Source of the DNA: Dermatophagoides farinae
Lineage: Eukaryota > Arthropoda > Arachnida > Sarcoptiformes > Pyroglyphidae
Length of the DNA: 64,000 nt
NCBI RefSeq assembly: GCF_024713945.1
Contig: NC_134677.1
Span: 3,661,001-3,725,000 of the forward strand
Direction of reading: 5' to 3'
The notes below the pieces were generated by a model. The model was given only the letters and a program-made list of their open reading frames with translations, made no database searches and was not told the DNA's origin. The position numbers were made by a program, and so were the translations under genes. Positions 10,525-22,239 of the stretch are shown piece after piece (the first letter of the stretch is position 1; each line of letters starts with the position of its first letter).

Positions 10525-11846
10525 TTATGATCGATAAATGCGAAATGCATTATTGATTGGACGTCGACAGATTGGGCAGCTATCGCTTCGTTTGAGTAAT
10601 AAACGGCCACATTTGATGCAAACACAAAGATGATGGCATGGATGTAGAACGCAATCTATTTGTAACCGATTTGTTAATTAAATTAAAACAAATTCAAAAT
10701 CCTATTACCTCGTTGATTATCCATACAGATGACGCATTCATTATTGCGTATAATTAATGACTGTTTATCACAATTTGAGTCGTTGGAATCCATTGCCAAA
10801 CTATCACCATCAACACCAGAAATATTGACGCCTGATTGATTGTTTTGTTGTTGAAATTGAATTCTGCCCAGATTCGGAATATTTTGTGAGAAGCGATTAT
10901 TTATGCTTTTACCTTCTGTCAATTGTTTGATACAGGCTTCACGGCGTGAATTTCGTTGTTGTTCATTCAAAACTATTGGTTCATTACCGGAACGAAAGAA
11001 TGCAATCTGCCCCATCTTTTCTAGAAATTGTCTCACTAACACCAATCATTTAGAAAGATTATTAATGTTAAATAAATAAATAAATGTTTTAAGATACCTC
11101 GATCCAATGTTTCAACAGAAGTACATGACCTAATGGGCATGATTTCCACTTCGGGCACATAGTAAACAGGATATAAAAAACGGACACCCAAACAGCGCTA
11201 CCAAATAAATAATTGATTCGAAATTTAAACATCACCATCAACAGGAATGACTCACATCTTTACAATCACAATTTTCAAACACTTTATCCACCAATAAACG
11301 CATTGTACTTGTCGCAATGATAGCCTTTTCACTACAATATTGCATTATTACTATAGGAGACATTAATCACATTCAAGTTAATTGAATCATCTGATTAATC
11401 ATTCTAATAATTTACATTTGAATGTTTCTTGTTTCATGGTCAAATCATCTGGTATACATTCAAATATGAATAACGCACCACGAACTGCATCTTCCAATTT
11501 GCTAAAACAATATGTATCGCCCTGATCAAATGAAATAAAAACAACACTATGAACATTGATCATTCAGAATTCACCATTAAAATATTACCAAGAATTTACA
11601 ATTGGTCATAATACCATCCTCTTTACAGATACGTGCATCTTCACTGATCCGTTGATTAACATTATTCAATGCTGCTGTATTGCTATCATAGATACGAACT
11701 TCATGACCACGATATGCCAGATAACCTAACATAAAAATCCAATCATTTCAACGACAACCTAGAAATATTCTCTTCATTCGGATGTTTAACTTACCCGCCA
11801 CTTTGATACCTAAAGTACCTGCACCAATGACGGCAGTTCTTACCAT
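10525..11846 (-). CDS. Fusion of 3-hydroxyacyl-CoA-dehydrogenase-like NAD-binding domain and C-terminal RING finger
   Basis: Seven exons on the minus strand (11846-11795, 11725-11589, 11521-11416, 11350-11256, 11197-11098, 11035-10709, 10655-10525) sum to 948 nt, giving 315 aa. All junctions are GT-AG and keep frame. Residues 1-200 form a Rossmann fold like lambda-crystallin and 3-hydroxyacyl-CoA dehydrogenase: AVIGAGTLGIKVAGYL carries the GxGxxG nucleotide loop and VRIYDSN the acidic end of strand 2. The stretch GVRFLYPVYYVPEVEI sits where the family's catalytic His motif belongs, but Arg replaces His. The helical C-terminal 3HCDH domain is absent. After a Gln/Asn-rich linker comes a RING: CVIC, then C-x-H-x3-C-x2-C and CPIC, with the spacing of MUL1/IAP-type RINGs. 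The inferred role is an E3 ubiquitin ligase with an NAD-binding pseudoenzyme module. I do not recognise an orthologue by name. A minus-strand AATAAA lies at 10484-10479. Confidence 0.85.
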
Positions 11847-13001
11847 AATTTACAAGCTAATAAACTATTATGGTAAAATAAACCAAACAATATCAGTCTG
11901 AAACAGAACATTAACCACCTTTTTTTCTTGTCCAAACAGAATACATTTCCTTTCATGAAATTGTTAAGCAACCCACCGTCGTCACTATGACGATTAATGC
12001 ATAACGTACATGTAATAAATAAAAACAAAACACACAAAAAAGTGGTGGTTTTCCTGAATATGTTTGTGTGTGTGTGTGTGTGTGTGTGGAAGGTGAAAAA
12101 ACCCCAAAAAGCCTGAAGATTAGTATTCTTCTCTCTTTGTATGATGTTATTTACTTTTGTTTGATCATTACCTATGGCTGATATTATCATCATTTACATA
12201 TAATTATTATTCAAAAAAAAGAGCAATACACACACGAACACTTATTATGCAACAGTCGAAGCCAAATTTTTGTTTCAATCAACATTGGTAAATAGATGCA
12301 GATGTATATGTGTTATATTGCAAATTAATCGGCGTTACCATTATCAAATGTATGTGTGTATCAATTTTTAACGGCGTTGGCGCCCGATTTCTTCCCACTT
12401 TCGATTTCATGATGATGATGAATATCTTAAAGTTTTAATAAACAGAAATACACCCACGCATACACACACAAACACCCTAAATATTTGACTATTAGCGAAT
12501 TGGAGATTTATTCGAATAGCCATGATTATCAATTCAAGTGGTCACCAACCATATCAAATTTGTTCAGAAAAAAAAACTTATTTCTTTACGGTCCGGCAGT
12601 TGAATATCATTGCTATAACCTATTTTCTATTTACAACCAGAAAAAGTGAACTGAAGGATGGGGAATCGAAAAGCAAGAATCTCATTATGTTTGTGCATGA
12701 GTTGTGTATATAGAATTGGAAACGATAGAAGTGGGCAGCAGGCTACATAAACAGAAAAAAAGGATATAACGAACATGAGCGGATCAAAAACTAACGATTC
12801 ATAACGTCAACAATAGTAGGTTTTGTAAAAAAAAATTGTTATATCAGTATTCATATTGATATATGGATATCATATCCTAAGATTCATCAACATAATATAC
12901 GTAAGTAAAATGAATTGACATATTTGATCTTTAAAAATGATGTTCATTATCTTTATGTTAGAGTGATATTTGTTCCAAACCATGAAAATATTCGACCAAA
13001 C
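11847..13001. other. Divergent intergenic region with TRMT9B-like 5' UTR
   Basis: This lies between two divergent genes. It contains a TG microsatellite at 12066-12088 and a locally GC-richer patch near 12370-12390. A probable 5' UTR intron of the plus-strand gene spans 12901-12961, with donor GTAAGT and acceptor ATGTTAG. An out-of-frame upstream ATG at 12981 precedes the main start. No separate gene is supported. Confidence 0.55.
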
Positions 13002-15907
13002 ATGGCCGTTTCGATTTCAACCAATCTACAACCTTCACAATACATCGATATATCGGCAAAAAAAAGTAGGAATAGTTTTTCATCATTTACGTCCATTGAA
13101 AAACATACAACGATATTGGATGTACCCATTATTAACAATAGAACTAAAAAACAAGATCATCATCATGATAATCGTAGGCATCATCGAAAGAATCGCAGGC
13201 GGAAACGAAAACATTTTCTTACACGAACTAAAGCCATTGAACAGGCATATGTTCACGATGTTTATTCAATTATTGCCAAATGTCCGCAATTACAATGCGT
13301 ATCACCAGCTGTTACTTCAGTGAAACAATTTCTATCGGATTTTGAATCTGATAGTCTCATATTGGATGTGGGATGTGCCGATGGTCAATATTTGAATCTG
13401 CATTCGAATATGTTGCTAGTTGGTATGGAACAATGTGAACAATGGTTTCAACATGAAAACTACAGTCATATGAACGATAGTGTTAAAGACAATTATCTAT
13501 TGCTTGGTGATGTTCTATATCTACCATTTCGTGATGATCTATTCGATGGTATTCTTTGCTGTGGTGTCCTACATCATTTATCAACCTTTGAACGTCGTAT
13601 AAAAGCCTTACTGGAATTAGCCAGAATTATGCGTATCGGTGGGCGTGTATTGATAACTGTGACCGGCCATCGTCATGCGACAACCATTGGTAATCATTTA
13701 CAGTCACAGGATGTACTGATTAAAGTAGTCAATACTAATAATAATAAACCAATAGCTGATATTGATGGACATTTGAAACGATATTCATTAACAGCATCAG
13801 AATCTAGCGCTTCGGGATTTGCCGATGATGATCATTATGGTACGATAAAGAGTGGTCATAGTTCATCAAATAATTCCGAATTAGAAAATTGTTATTCATT
13901 CTTCAAAAAGGCAATCAAACGATTCAGTTTAGCATCGAGCAGTATTTATCCATTTAGAAATTCAATAGACGATCCGCCGTCTTCGACAATCCATAATCGA
14001 TTTATATTCAACCTCGGTAATGATGATGATTATCCCATCGAATTGACAAATTTAAATGACGACGATGATGATGTTGACGAAGACGAAGACGGTGATGAAA
14101 TAAGCCTCGATAGTTCGACAACAACAACATCAGATGTAGATTCAGCATTAAGTTCATCATTCAATCGTAGTTCCGGTTGTTTAAGTCAGACAAGTCAATC
14201 GACAATGAATAATGTCATGTTTTCATCATCATCCATACTGATGACTATTAAAGAACATCTTTTATTATGGAAAGCACAAGTGGCCACAAGTATTGAGCAA
14301 TCATGGCAATCATTTGATGTGAATGATATGAATCTAGACGATTCCCATAAAAATAATCTGTTGAAACTGCAACAACAACAACAACAACCTCAAATGTATC
14401 ATCGATTTAGCTTGCCATTAGCCGGATTATGGCGTCCGGCTAACAAACTGCACAAAACACCGGATAACAATGTATCACCAATATCGGCATTGGCCAAATC
14501 AAAATTAGCCAAGAATAAAATCTATGCTTCGAATGGTTTGGAAAGAACAAAAATGATGCTCTTGCCATTAGACGATAATACTGGAAATGATGTTGATCAT
14601 AAGGATATCAATTTGAATCAAATGATAGTGAATCAGAACATGAAGTTGATCAAAAATCAAACGACAACAAGACCTAATGGTAACGAAATTCGCTCCACCA
14701 AAAAATTTTTGAATCGAAAACCTAACAAAAAATCTAATCGAATATTGTTACAAAAATCGCTATCAACCGAATCATCGACAACCAGTATACATTGCTGCCG
14801 TTTTAAATTGTTAGCTTATTATTCAATGCCTGAATTAAATACACTGTTTGATGATGAACATACTAATTCCGACCAACATGTCAGCAGAAAAGGTATGTCA
14901 ATCGATAATATATTATATCATGTAATACTATTCTTTAAATATATTATATTATGTTAGATTATGATTCAAAACATAAGAAAACAATGAAATCAGTTCATAT
15001 CAAAACTTCCAACAACAATGATACAACAATCAAACATGGTTTATTGGATAAACCTGAACCCTTACAAACAAAAATAAGACAAATAGTTTCATCTTCTCAT
15101 GAAAATCATCCGATTAAATCTGTTGTAGCAAAACCTAAAGCAATAGATGTGGCAAAATTTGCAAAAAAATTACTTCGACAGCGTAGTTTCAGTGCCGATT
15201 ATCAACCGGAAGAGGTCAAACTGCAACCAGATCCACCTAGACGATTTTCGGCCAGTCCAAATATAGAAACTCATCGATATAACAATGTTGATCATATTCC
15301 ACATCATCAACAGATTAGTATGGATAGTGAAGAATCATTTGTAACAATTATTCCGGCCAATCGTAGTACGCGTGAAAGTATCAACATTAGCGATAATATG
15401 ACCGATTTTGATATAGACGAAGAGGATGAATGTACAAGTGATCTTATAATGTCACCAAACGAGATTTATTCCTGTTCATCCGAAGAAGAAGATGCCTATT
15501 GTGAAAGTCTGGATAATGATACATCTAATGATACAAGTATATCATCGGTTCTAGAAGCTACGATTAAATCAGTTTCACATTCGGGATCAATCGATAGCCA
15601 AAACGATGCAATAACAACCATATCATCAATGGAAGAAATTGCTAGTCGAGTTGCAGATAATTCATCGGCTGCAATTACAGAGGACATGGCCGCTTCACTA
15701 CCTACTGCCATGGACACTTTCATAACACCACAGCTGCAGCCAGTGCCCACAACCTTACATCAATATTATCATATATTTCGTTACGGTGAATTGGAACAGA
15801 TAATTGAAGAACATGTACAGAATCTACATGTAATCGATTCGTACTATAATGAAATTGCAATGTGCTGGTGTGTGGTTGCCGAAAAAATTAATGTTTGGAC
15901 CATTTAA
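13002..15907 (+). CDS. TRMT9B/ALKBH8-type tRNA methyltransferase homologue with long disordered insert
   Basis: This is a class I SAM-dependent methyltransferase related to Trm9, ALKBH8 and TRMT9B (KIAA1456), which act on the wobble uridine of tRNA or are degenerate relatives. Two coding exons, 13002-14892 and 14958-15907, sum to 2841 nt (946 aa). The family start is IEQAYVHDVYSIIA. Motif I is ILDVGCADGQYL near residue 120 (Ala where Gly is usual). GDVLYLPFRDDLFDGILCCG and VLHHLS follow at 169-194. The extreme C-terminus (about 893-946) restores the family ending: HQYYHIFRYGELEQI and SYYNEIAMCWCVVAEKI. Between them lie about 650 residues of Ser/Asn/Asp-rich disorder, including an acidic run near 352 and phosphoserine-like patches. 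Relatives are normally 450-660 aa. The first in-frame ATG is 13002; a 5' UTR intron precedes it. Confidence 0.85.
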
Positions 15908-16717
15908 ACATCAAATCGATTGAACATCATCATCATCCTTTTGATCAATGCCTTTCCATAATGATATTTTTCGAAAATTTCTTTTTTCTTCACTGTAAAC
16001 ATCTAATCATTGATCATTGAACATTAGAATAATATAAAAAAATAACAAACTAAAATTAATTAAAATCAAGTGCTATTCATCAAAGAAAAACCCTAAAATC
16101 GAATACATTTTTAAGGTATAGGAAAAAATGACTTGAAAAATTTGCTTCACACACAATCTCAATTATTATCTATAGAATTCGAATATCAGATCAAATAGAA
16201 TCAAATACTTGGAATCCCGTTACTCTGTTACATCTATATTATTGTTGTTGTATAATATAAATCAATGTTAATTTCGTTGTTGTTATCATTTATTATTATT
16301 ATTAAAAATGTCATTTTTTTAGAAAATATGAAAAATGACTCAAATTAAAATAAAATTACACAAAAAATGACAACAATATCAATCGATTGATTGAACTATG
16401 GATTCGAAAAAAAATCTTTTAGCAGATAAAAAGATGCAGGATTTCGATTCAAGTTGCGAATTCCCATAAAATATGATACAAAATCAGAAACGCAAATATA
16501 AAAAATCAATAAAATTGAACATGGAACATTTCAATCAATCGATCGAACAGTGATGAAGATAGAATAGTTGTAGAGAATAAAAAAAAGGAAGAAAAAATAA
16601 TTTACGCCAGTGTATAATATAGAAAGAAAAAAATTTGTAATCTATGGTCATTTTTGGTTTAGGCCGGAATGGATCCGATTTGGACTATCGTGTTTTTTTT
16701 TAAAAAAAACACTATAT
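15908..16717. other. Convergent 3' regions of the methyltransferase and ITPK1 genes
   Basis: About 800 bp of AT-rich sequence separates two convergent stop codons. It should contain the 3' UTRs of both genes; plus-strand AATAAA-like signals occur at about 16347 and 16507. No coding frame or structured repeat is evident. Confidence 0.6.
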
Positions 16718-18249
16718 TCATTGGCTATTATTGTTGTTGTTAATTGGATTGTTTTCGGCCATGCTATTCAATTGTTGTTGTTGATGCCAACGTTGTTTCT
16801 TATAGAATTTTGTTGGAGGATTTTGATCCAAACGATTCGATCGTGGTGGATTCTTTTTCTCGTCGCATGAATCTGATGTATCGATACCACTATCGAAATC
16901 TATATTAGTATATATACCATTGTTATTCGAATGAACTTGTTGCTGATGATGATCTTTGGCACTTGAGTTCGCTTGATAATAGGCCATTCGAGCCTGTTTG
17001 ATTTCATCGACAAGAATACGACAGAATTGTCCAGGAAAATTGTCCACACCATCATAACCAGGAAATGTGTTCATGTCAATGATAGCATATCGTCCAGTTT
17101 CATTCTCAATGATAACATCGATGCCCAATAGATAGAGACCGAGTTCTTCGAACATGACTTTGACAATACGATCGAGACGTTCTTTTTCCGGTTCAATAAT
17201 TGGATTGCTACGTTCATCTTCATCCAATTCGATTAAAGATGATGAAGAATATGGTTTGGAAATGTCATGGCTATCAAAATGTACCGTTTCGTAGTGTTCT
17301 GTAAATTAAAATAGACCAATAAGGAAATCAAACGAAAAAATTCAATTACCCTGAAATCGCGACTATAAGACGCGTCTTGTACAAAAAGAATGTTGATAAA
17401 TAGTCTTATTTTTAATGGCTACTTAAGAAATAAGATATCGGCGTTTCGGTAGTTGCGTCTTATAGTCGCGATTTTGGAGTACTTACTATCTGGCTTAAAA
17501 TTTTTGATTGATGGCCGTTCAATGACAAAGTATTTATCTTTAATGATGAACAATTTATACAGTCGAGCATTATGATTGATGAATGTTTGTGCCACACAAG
17601 GCGGATTGATCGATTGTAAGCTATTTTCATCAAATATAATCGACATTTTATGTGCGAATCGTGTTCCTTGAGCACGCAATGGTTTACAAACTGTTGAAAA
17701 AACCAAGTCATTACTATTATTGATAAAATGAAAATGGATTGAATTACCGAATGGAAATTTAACATTAGCTGCTTCTAATTTGTGCAAATTTTCATCCACA
17801 TTTGTGGATGTCATCTCTACAAATGTGGGTGTGAACACTCCATCTGCAAAGCAATGGTAAATAATTAATAAAAAAGATGGAAAATAATGAATCAAACCTT
17901 CTTTGGCTAGATCACTTTCTTTTATGATCTTATATTGATGATATCTGTCAAGAATTTTGCTAACATTTTTCAATTGATCAATGACAATAATCTCTGGGTG
18001 AGCTTCAATAAAATTTTCGAATGCTTTAATCTGATGTCTTGCCTGTTCATCAGTGTCGATTTGATATAATAGATCAGAAAGCTTATGGATAATGGCATCA
18101 AATGGTCCTTGTTGTTCTAGATCTTTATCCAGGTCAATCTTGACAAATTCATATCCATTTTGTGCGAAATTTTCTGCCAATTCTTCCACGTTTATCTTTT
18201 GTCCTTTACGCTCACTCCAGCAATAGCCCACTCGTTTGGAATCTGGCAT
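16718..18249 (-). CDS. ITPK1: Inositol-tetrakisphosphate 1-kinase
   Basis: This is an ATP-grasp kinase that interconverts inositol tris-, tetrakis- and pentakisphosphates in the cytosol, feeding higher inositol phosphate synthesis. Four exons are proposed: 18249-17898, 17843-17748, 17690-17487 and 17298-16718, summing to 1233 nt (410 aa; animal ITPK1 is about 414). The N-terminus RVGYCWSERKGQKIN is the family opening. IVIDQLKNVSKILDRYHQY matches the substrate-lobe segment. FPFVCKPLRAQGTRFAHKM, formed only after splicing exons 2 and 3, is the ATP-grasp core. AIIDMNTFPGYDGVDNF near the C-terminus holds the Asp and Asn that bind Mg2+ in the family. The tail is Gln/Asn/Ser-rich and lineage-specific. 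The last intron carries a 131-bp palindromic MITE. Confidence 0.95.
17349..17479. mobile_element. MITE with 20-bp perfect inner terminal inverted repeats inside an ITPK1 intron
   Basis: A 131-bp unit is flanked by TA on both sides (17347-17348 and 17480-17481). AAATCGCGACTATAAGACGC at 17354-17373 is the exact reverse complement of 17455-17474. The outermost five bases of each arm are partly diverged. TA duplication and the ACTATAAGACGC end are reminiscent of pogo/Tc1-mariner-derived MITEs. The interior has no coding capacity. It sits 7 bp from the donor of ITPK1 intron 3 and is spliced out with it. Confidence 0.75.
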
Positions 18250-20471
18250 TTTATTTTTTTATATAATAATTTTGATTAAACAAAACAGATTTGTATCGGA
18301 CCAGTACAGGATAGAAAATGATAGAATGATGGAATGGATAGGTTGAACGTATGACTAAATATTTTTATCAGCACGTTTTCTGTTTATTGTTGTTTGCTGT
18401 CAACGGTATCGTCGATTGCAACCGATATTATACTGCAACATCATTTACAATAAATTGTTTGGCTTCTGGAAATCGAATTTGAATTCACTTTGTTTATAGG
18501 AAAAACAAAAGATTATGAATGAATCAAATTGTTCACTTACCATTTGTTGATGCTATTGTTTGTCTATGTGAAAAAAATTGAACATCAAATTTGCGTATGT
18601 TATTGCCAATACAAATCGATATGATCAAAATGTAAGTTTGCAATGCGATTGATCAGCTTGATTTTGTAATGAAAATATGATTGTCTATTATTGTTTGTAT
18701 GAAAACAACCACAAACACCAGCCACCAACCATCGAAATCACAGAAACAAATTCACTGTTTATATGGTAGTTTTTTGTTGATTTCGATTGTCAGCACTTTA
18801 CGATCCGTTGTTTGTCGTTGGAATGCAAATGTAGTAGCTTTGAATCATTATCAACATCATACGGAATAAAATAGAATGAAAATGAATGTTTTCATTGAAA
18901 AAGAATGGAAAAATTATGTTGACAAAATCGAATAAATTATTTATCAGCATCAGTCACCATAATCATCATCATATAGCTACTAAGAGTACATGTTGATCAT
19001 AATTTAAGTTATCATCATCGGCGAAGATTTGTAATCCAATCATGTTGATGATTGTGATGAATATGAATATCCAGATTAGAAAATGGCAACAAGGTGATAT
19101 TATATATCGATCATTTTGCCTCATATGAATGATTACAAGAGCGAGTGAGAGTGAAAGAGAAATTCAACTATTTAAATAGATTAAGATTTCGTATGAATTT
19201 TTTCTTTCGATTATCAAGGGGCCGTTGTGAAATCCACGAAAAAGCGATGAAAATTATTATTAGATTGAATTTTTTTCGTCCATCGTCTTTATGCATGCAT
19301 GATTATGAAATCGTCAGATGTATGGCTTGCCTGTTTTAGTCATAATATAATCCAAGTCCAATGTTGATGAGATCAAAATAAGATGAAAACTTTAGATTAA
19401 AATTGTTGAATGTAATGAATTGAAAAAAAATGCCGGAGGACAATCGTTGTTTGAAAACAAGTCATTTATATTTAGTCAGTGTTTGAAAAGATATTTCATC
19501 AACAAACATAGTTGTTGTTGTTTTTGTTGTCGATTACTGATCGTCATCGATCATTGATCATCGAATGGAAATTTGAGCTGTCATGTCAATCAGCTGTGAA
19601 GCTAAATAATGATGATGAAGAAAAACTCCTTGACCTTTGTCACAGGCATAATTTTGCAATTTGGAAAAAAGCACTTGAAACTGTTTGAATGTGGTTTTAG
19701 ATTCCGTTAGTTCGCATGTTGTCACTAAAGTGTGGGTGTCATTATTATCGATCATAAATTCGATCCCAGACAAAAGCAATTGTTGTCATGGTGATGTGGG
19801 CGGGCTAGGGACCAAAATGGAATTCATGTTTTCCATTGAAAAGAATTGCTGCTGTTGTCTTATTTTTCTTCACGTTTGTTTTTGATAGAATTATGCGACG
19901 CATCGTATTGAATGATGAGGAGCTAGTTGTCGTGGGCAATGGATACATTCTTTTGTTATCTATAAGAATGAATGGGACTAGAATTCTTTATTTTTTTTTT
20001 CATTCCTCTGCTCCACTTGCACACATTAACGTCGGCGTCGATTGTCTCAATATCGGATGATTTGATCATATGTATGAATGTGTGAAAGAGTATAACTTTC
20101 GTATAAAAATAAATAGATGTTCAAAAAAGAATATCAAAATTTGATGGCTCGGAGTTTTTTTGCAATTTTTTTTAGCTATAGCTGTTCTATAGCGCCATCC
20201 GATGAGCCAATTACAATGTCAATAACCAATAGCGTTGATTGTGTATTTAATCAACCCTATTTGCCACAGTCTTTGTGCGCTATTAGGTTCGTCGTAATTT
20301 TTCATCAACGGCTTTCATATTTCAGTATTTAGTTATTACGTTGCTTAAGAAGGGACCTATTGTCGGCTATAAAATTTTCCAATCGATTTATAACTCGTGA
20401 AATAATGGTACTAGAATTTGTTTTTTTTTCATTTGTTTGAGTGGTATTCAATATTTGGCGCCATATTTATC
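18250..20471. other. Divergent intergenic region between ITPK1 and HHAT
   Basis: About 2.2 kb lies between divergent genes. Minus-strand 19755-19558 has a 65-codon frame with fairly normal amino-acid composition and a local rise in GC, but I recognise no family. ATTGG/CCAAT-like motifs cluster near 20205-20250, just upstream of HHAT. No tRNA or other RNA gene was recognised. Confidence 0.5.
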
Positions 20472-22181
20472 ATGTCACTGGTAATTAGTATTGAATTTAC
20501 AATCTATAGCGTTATATTTATTTCATCAGCAATTTATTCTGTTTGGAATTTTTTTCAAACTTCTCACCGTAAGTTTATGATAATGTCTTTTTTTTCGCAA
20601 TGTTAATCAATGAAACTATTTAGTTCATCTATATGAAATTGATCAAAGTGATTTTCAAACTGACACATGGTTTTCTCGGACATATGCCACCAGTCATCCA
20701 TTGGATGTTACTGATTTAGAATGGCAATTCGCCAAACGATATTACATTGGTACTGAAATTCTATACCTTCTTTGTCATTCAATTGGATTTCTGATTACTC
20801 GATTAATATTTCCTCTGGTAATAATCTCAAGTTTTTATATCAATATATTAATTTTCAATTGTTTCAAAGTATTCACCTTTGTTCATTATTCTATATTCGT
20901 CATTCATTCTATCCTATCTATTATCGTTGAAATTTCTATCATTGATATTCATAAATATTGGCGCCATTTTCATTCTGGAACATTTCATTCGTTATTTCGG
21001 CAGAAATATTGACCGTCGTTGGCTACGTATTCCACATTATATTATTTTCTCATTTTTAGTAGCTATCGCTCATCGATTAGAGTTTGTTGCCGCCGATCGT
21101 GAACAAAATTTTCTCATACATGTCAGTTTCTCATGGCTCAATGCCAAACTATTAAGCTGTTCGATTGATGCTTATGATGGTGAACATTATGATGACCAAA
21201 AAAGGACTTGGCGTTTTACCCTGATTCGATTGGCCTATCTTTTCTATTTTCCCCCTTTCTTCTTCGGACCAATTTATAATTTCGACGATTTTTATAAATC
21301 AGTATGTTATTTTAGAATTGAGTAGTTCATTTCATCTTGCTATATTGTTTGTATTGATTAGATTGAAAACTTGACTACAAATTCAATCGGGTGGCCATCA
21401 TCAACAATCATCAAGATTATTCAACTTTTTCGATATATACTATGGGCCTTATTTTTGGAAATTATCTTACATTTCATCTATTCATCATCATTTCAATATT
21501 ACATCTATATTGTCGATACGTTTGATTCATGGAGCTTATGTGGCCTTGGTTATTCATTAATGATTTTATTTTTTCTAAAATATTTTGTCATCTACGGTAT
21601 TAGTAGACAATTGGCCATCATTGATGGTTTAGACAATGTTATTTCATCCCCACCAGAATGCATTGGTCACATACATCAGACATCTTATTTGTGGCATAAA
21701 TTCGATCGTGGCCTCTATCAGTTTCTCTTGAAGTAAGTTGGAATTGAAATCAAACGTTTGATCATTTTTTTTCCATTCAATCAGATATTTCTACAAGCCT
21801 TTGAATGGATCACCAACGAGTAGCGTGTTGAGACGAATCTTTTCAGCCATCGTTTGTTTTACCATTATTGCCTTTTGGCATGGACTGCATGATTCAATCA
21901 TTGTTTGGGTTACGATGAATATTCTTCTCACTTATTGTGATCGTATAGTTGCCATCGTTTTCAAATCTAATGATGCTTTTCGTATGAAAGCTTTAATTGG
22001 GTCACCATTGCTTGCATTAGCATACATTTCAAACATATTTTTTCTGTCCAACTATGAAATCGGTTGGTTGTTTATTTCGAAAATTATTCTTTGTTTTCCT
22101 TGGCCATTATTGACTGTTTTGTTCATTTTTTACTGTGGCTGCTTTATTTGCGATCAAATTAACTGCAAGATGGCTAAATAG
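20472..22181 (+). CDS. HHAT: Hedgehog acyltransferase (MBOAT family; rasp/skinny hedgehog homologue)
   Basis: This is a multipass ER membrane-bound O-acyltransferase that palmitoylates the N-terminal Cys of Hedgehog ligands (and EGF-type ligands in flies). Five exons (20472-20568, 20624-20817, 20870-21301, 21362-21732, 21785-22181) sum to 1491 nt, or 496 aa; the human protein is 493. The MBOAT catalytic His is in FWHG (His about 397). The conserved Asp lies in KFDRGLYQFLLK (Asp about 356), 41 residues earlier, as in HHAT. Other family segments are SWSLCGLGYSL, RLEFVAAD and the C-terminal NYEIGWLFISKIILCFPWP. Many hydrophobic segments fit the topology. The ATG at 20472 gives the correct length. 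AATAAA at 22185 lies 4 bp after the stop. HHATL and other MBOATs are less likely given both catalytic residues and the C-terminal match. Confidence 0.92.
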
Positions 22182-22184
22182 ATC

Positions 22185-22196
22185 AATAAATTTATT
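22185..22196. terminator. Palindromic shared poly(A) signal AATAAATTTATT
   Basis: This 12-bp perfect palindrome gives AATAAA on the plus strand for HHAT (stop at 22181) and AATAAA on the minus strand for mRpL11 (stop at 22240). No other AATAAA stands between the two stop codons on either strand, so each convergent transcript probably uses one half. Confidence 0.65.
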
Positions 22197-22239
22197 TTCA
22201 ATTAAGGAATACACTAATTAAATCTACAAAATGCTGCTA

